Notes under the pieces: generated by a model
What the model saw: only the letters and a program-made list of their open reading frames with translations
What the model was told of the DNA's origin: nothing
The model's database searches: none
Part shown: positions 7,310 to 7,426 of the stretch, piece by piece
Layout of the letters: each line of letters starts with the position of its first letter
Numbering within the stretch: position 1 is the first letter of the stretch
Program-made: the position numbers and the translations under genes
From: JABIEQ01 sp964516055
Lineage (GTDB): Bacteria > Patescibacteriota > Patescibacteriia > Magasanikbacterales > UBA922
Assembly (NCBI GenBank): GCA_964516055.1
Contig: CAZEYK010000050.1
Span: 1-7,426 of the forward strand
Length of the DNA: 7,426 nucleotides
Direction: 5' to 3'

Positions 7310-7347
7310 ACTATACAAAAGTATACCATAAATACCTGAAACTTCAC
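7310..7347 (-). promoter_or_regulatory. Predicted sigma-70-type extended -10 promoter for the T4SS operon
   Basis: On the minus strand TGGTATACT at 7328-7320 is an extended -10 element (TGn followed by TATACT). A weak -35, GTGAAG at 7347-7342, lies 16 bases upstream and matches TTGACA at 3 of 6 positions. A T-rich tract at 7375-7362 sits where an UP element would be. Transcription would begin near 7313, giving a leader of about 35 bases. A second -10-like box, TATAGT at 7315-7310, lies just downstream. The sequence TATACTTTTGTATA (7325-7312) is itself a dyad of two 5-bp arms overlapping the -10 box. It is the only promoter-like region seen ahead of the six genes. Confidence 0.55.
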
Positions 7348-7394
7348 AGATAAATGGGGACAAAAAAGAAAAAAATAGCTACGCATATTTCTAT

Positions 7395-7417
7395 CCTTTT
7401 CGAGAAGATACGAAAGG
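7395..7417. repeat. Imperfect inverted repeat near the right edge
   Basis: The plus strand has ccttttcg at 7395-7402 and cgaaagg at 7411-7417, an inverted repeat of 7 bp with one extra base in one arm and an 8-base spacer. It could be the end of a terminator for a gene beyond the right edge. The nearest T-run on the minus strand (7375-7362) is about 20 bases away, too far for a classical terminator. The rest of 7295-7426 shows no gene I can support. Confidence 0.25.
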
Positions 7418-7426
7418 TGATCATAA

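Noticed and set aside
7362..7417. Possible rho-independent terminator for a gene to the right (inverted repeat plus T-run)
   Set aside because: The T-run is about 20 bases from the stem and the stem is imperfect, so it does not fit an intrinsic terminator.
7344..7424. 26-residue minus-strand small ORF starting at ATG 7424, with a hydrophobic stretch
   Set aside because: Hydrophobicity comes from a T-tract; no ribosome site can be judged at the window edge and nothing supports translation.
7285..7425. Minus-strand frame open from the right edge to a TAA at 7285-7287 (46 codons), which could be the 3' end of an upstream gene
   Set aside because: The product is Phe-rich because of T-runs and contains the predicted promoter and palindrome; too short and without recognisable features. 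A longer upstream sequence would settle it.
1..7426. tRNA or rRNA genes, CRISPR arrays, insertion sequences or attachment sites
   Set aside because: No cloverleaf, rRNA-like segment, spaced direct repeats, transposase or terminal repeats were seen by eye on either strand.

Overview
This 7.4-kb, AT-rich window is one leftward (minus-strand) operon encoding part of a type IV secretion / conjugation-like membrane machine. Read in transcription order, from right to left, it holds a promoter region; a 948-residue VirB6/TrbL-like polytopic membrane protein; two unrecognised soluble proteins of 332 and 361 residues; a small PrgI-family two-helix membrane protein; a 228-residue stand-alone protein resembling the N-terminal domain of VirB4/TraC; and the first 392 codons of a VirB4-family ATPase that runs off the left edge. 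The gaps between genes are 17, 3, 9, 15 and 5 bases with no terminator, so the six genes are almost certainly co-transcribed.

The likely host is a member of the Candidate Phyla Radiation (Patescibacteria). This is inferred from my knowledge that the cluster 'TrbL-like giant protein, unknowns, PrgI, TraC-like, VirB4' recurs in those genomes, and from the AT-rich composition, very tight packing and near absence of Shine-Dalgarno sequences. No rRNA or marker gene confirms it. An integrative conjugative element of a Gram-positive bacterium is the main alternative, because the VirB6, PrgI, VirB4 order matches prgH-prgI-prgJ of enterococcal conjugation systems. No relaxase, coupling protein, integrase or VirB8/9/10 gene is visible, so whether the machine moves DNA or protein cannot be told from here.

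By analogy, VirB6 and PrgI would form the inner-membrane channel or platform and VirB4 its energising ATPase, with the TraC-like protein as a probable extra platform or ATPase-docking subunit. The 332- and 361-residue proteins sit inside this core module and are the best candidates for undescribed lineage-specific parts. The first five genes lie in one common reading frame separated only by stop codons, two of those junctions being single TAG codons. A 17-bp palindrome abuts the first start codon and a second small dyad overlaps the predicted -10 box, suggesting local control of the operon.
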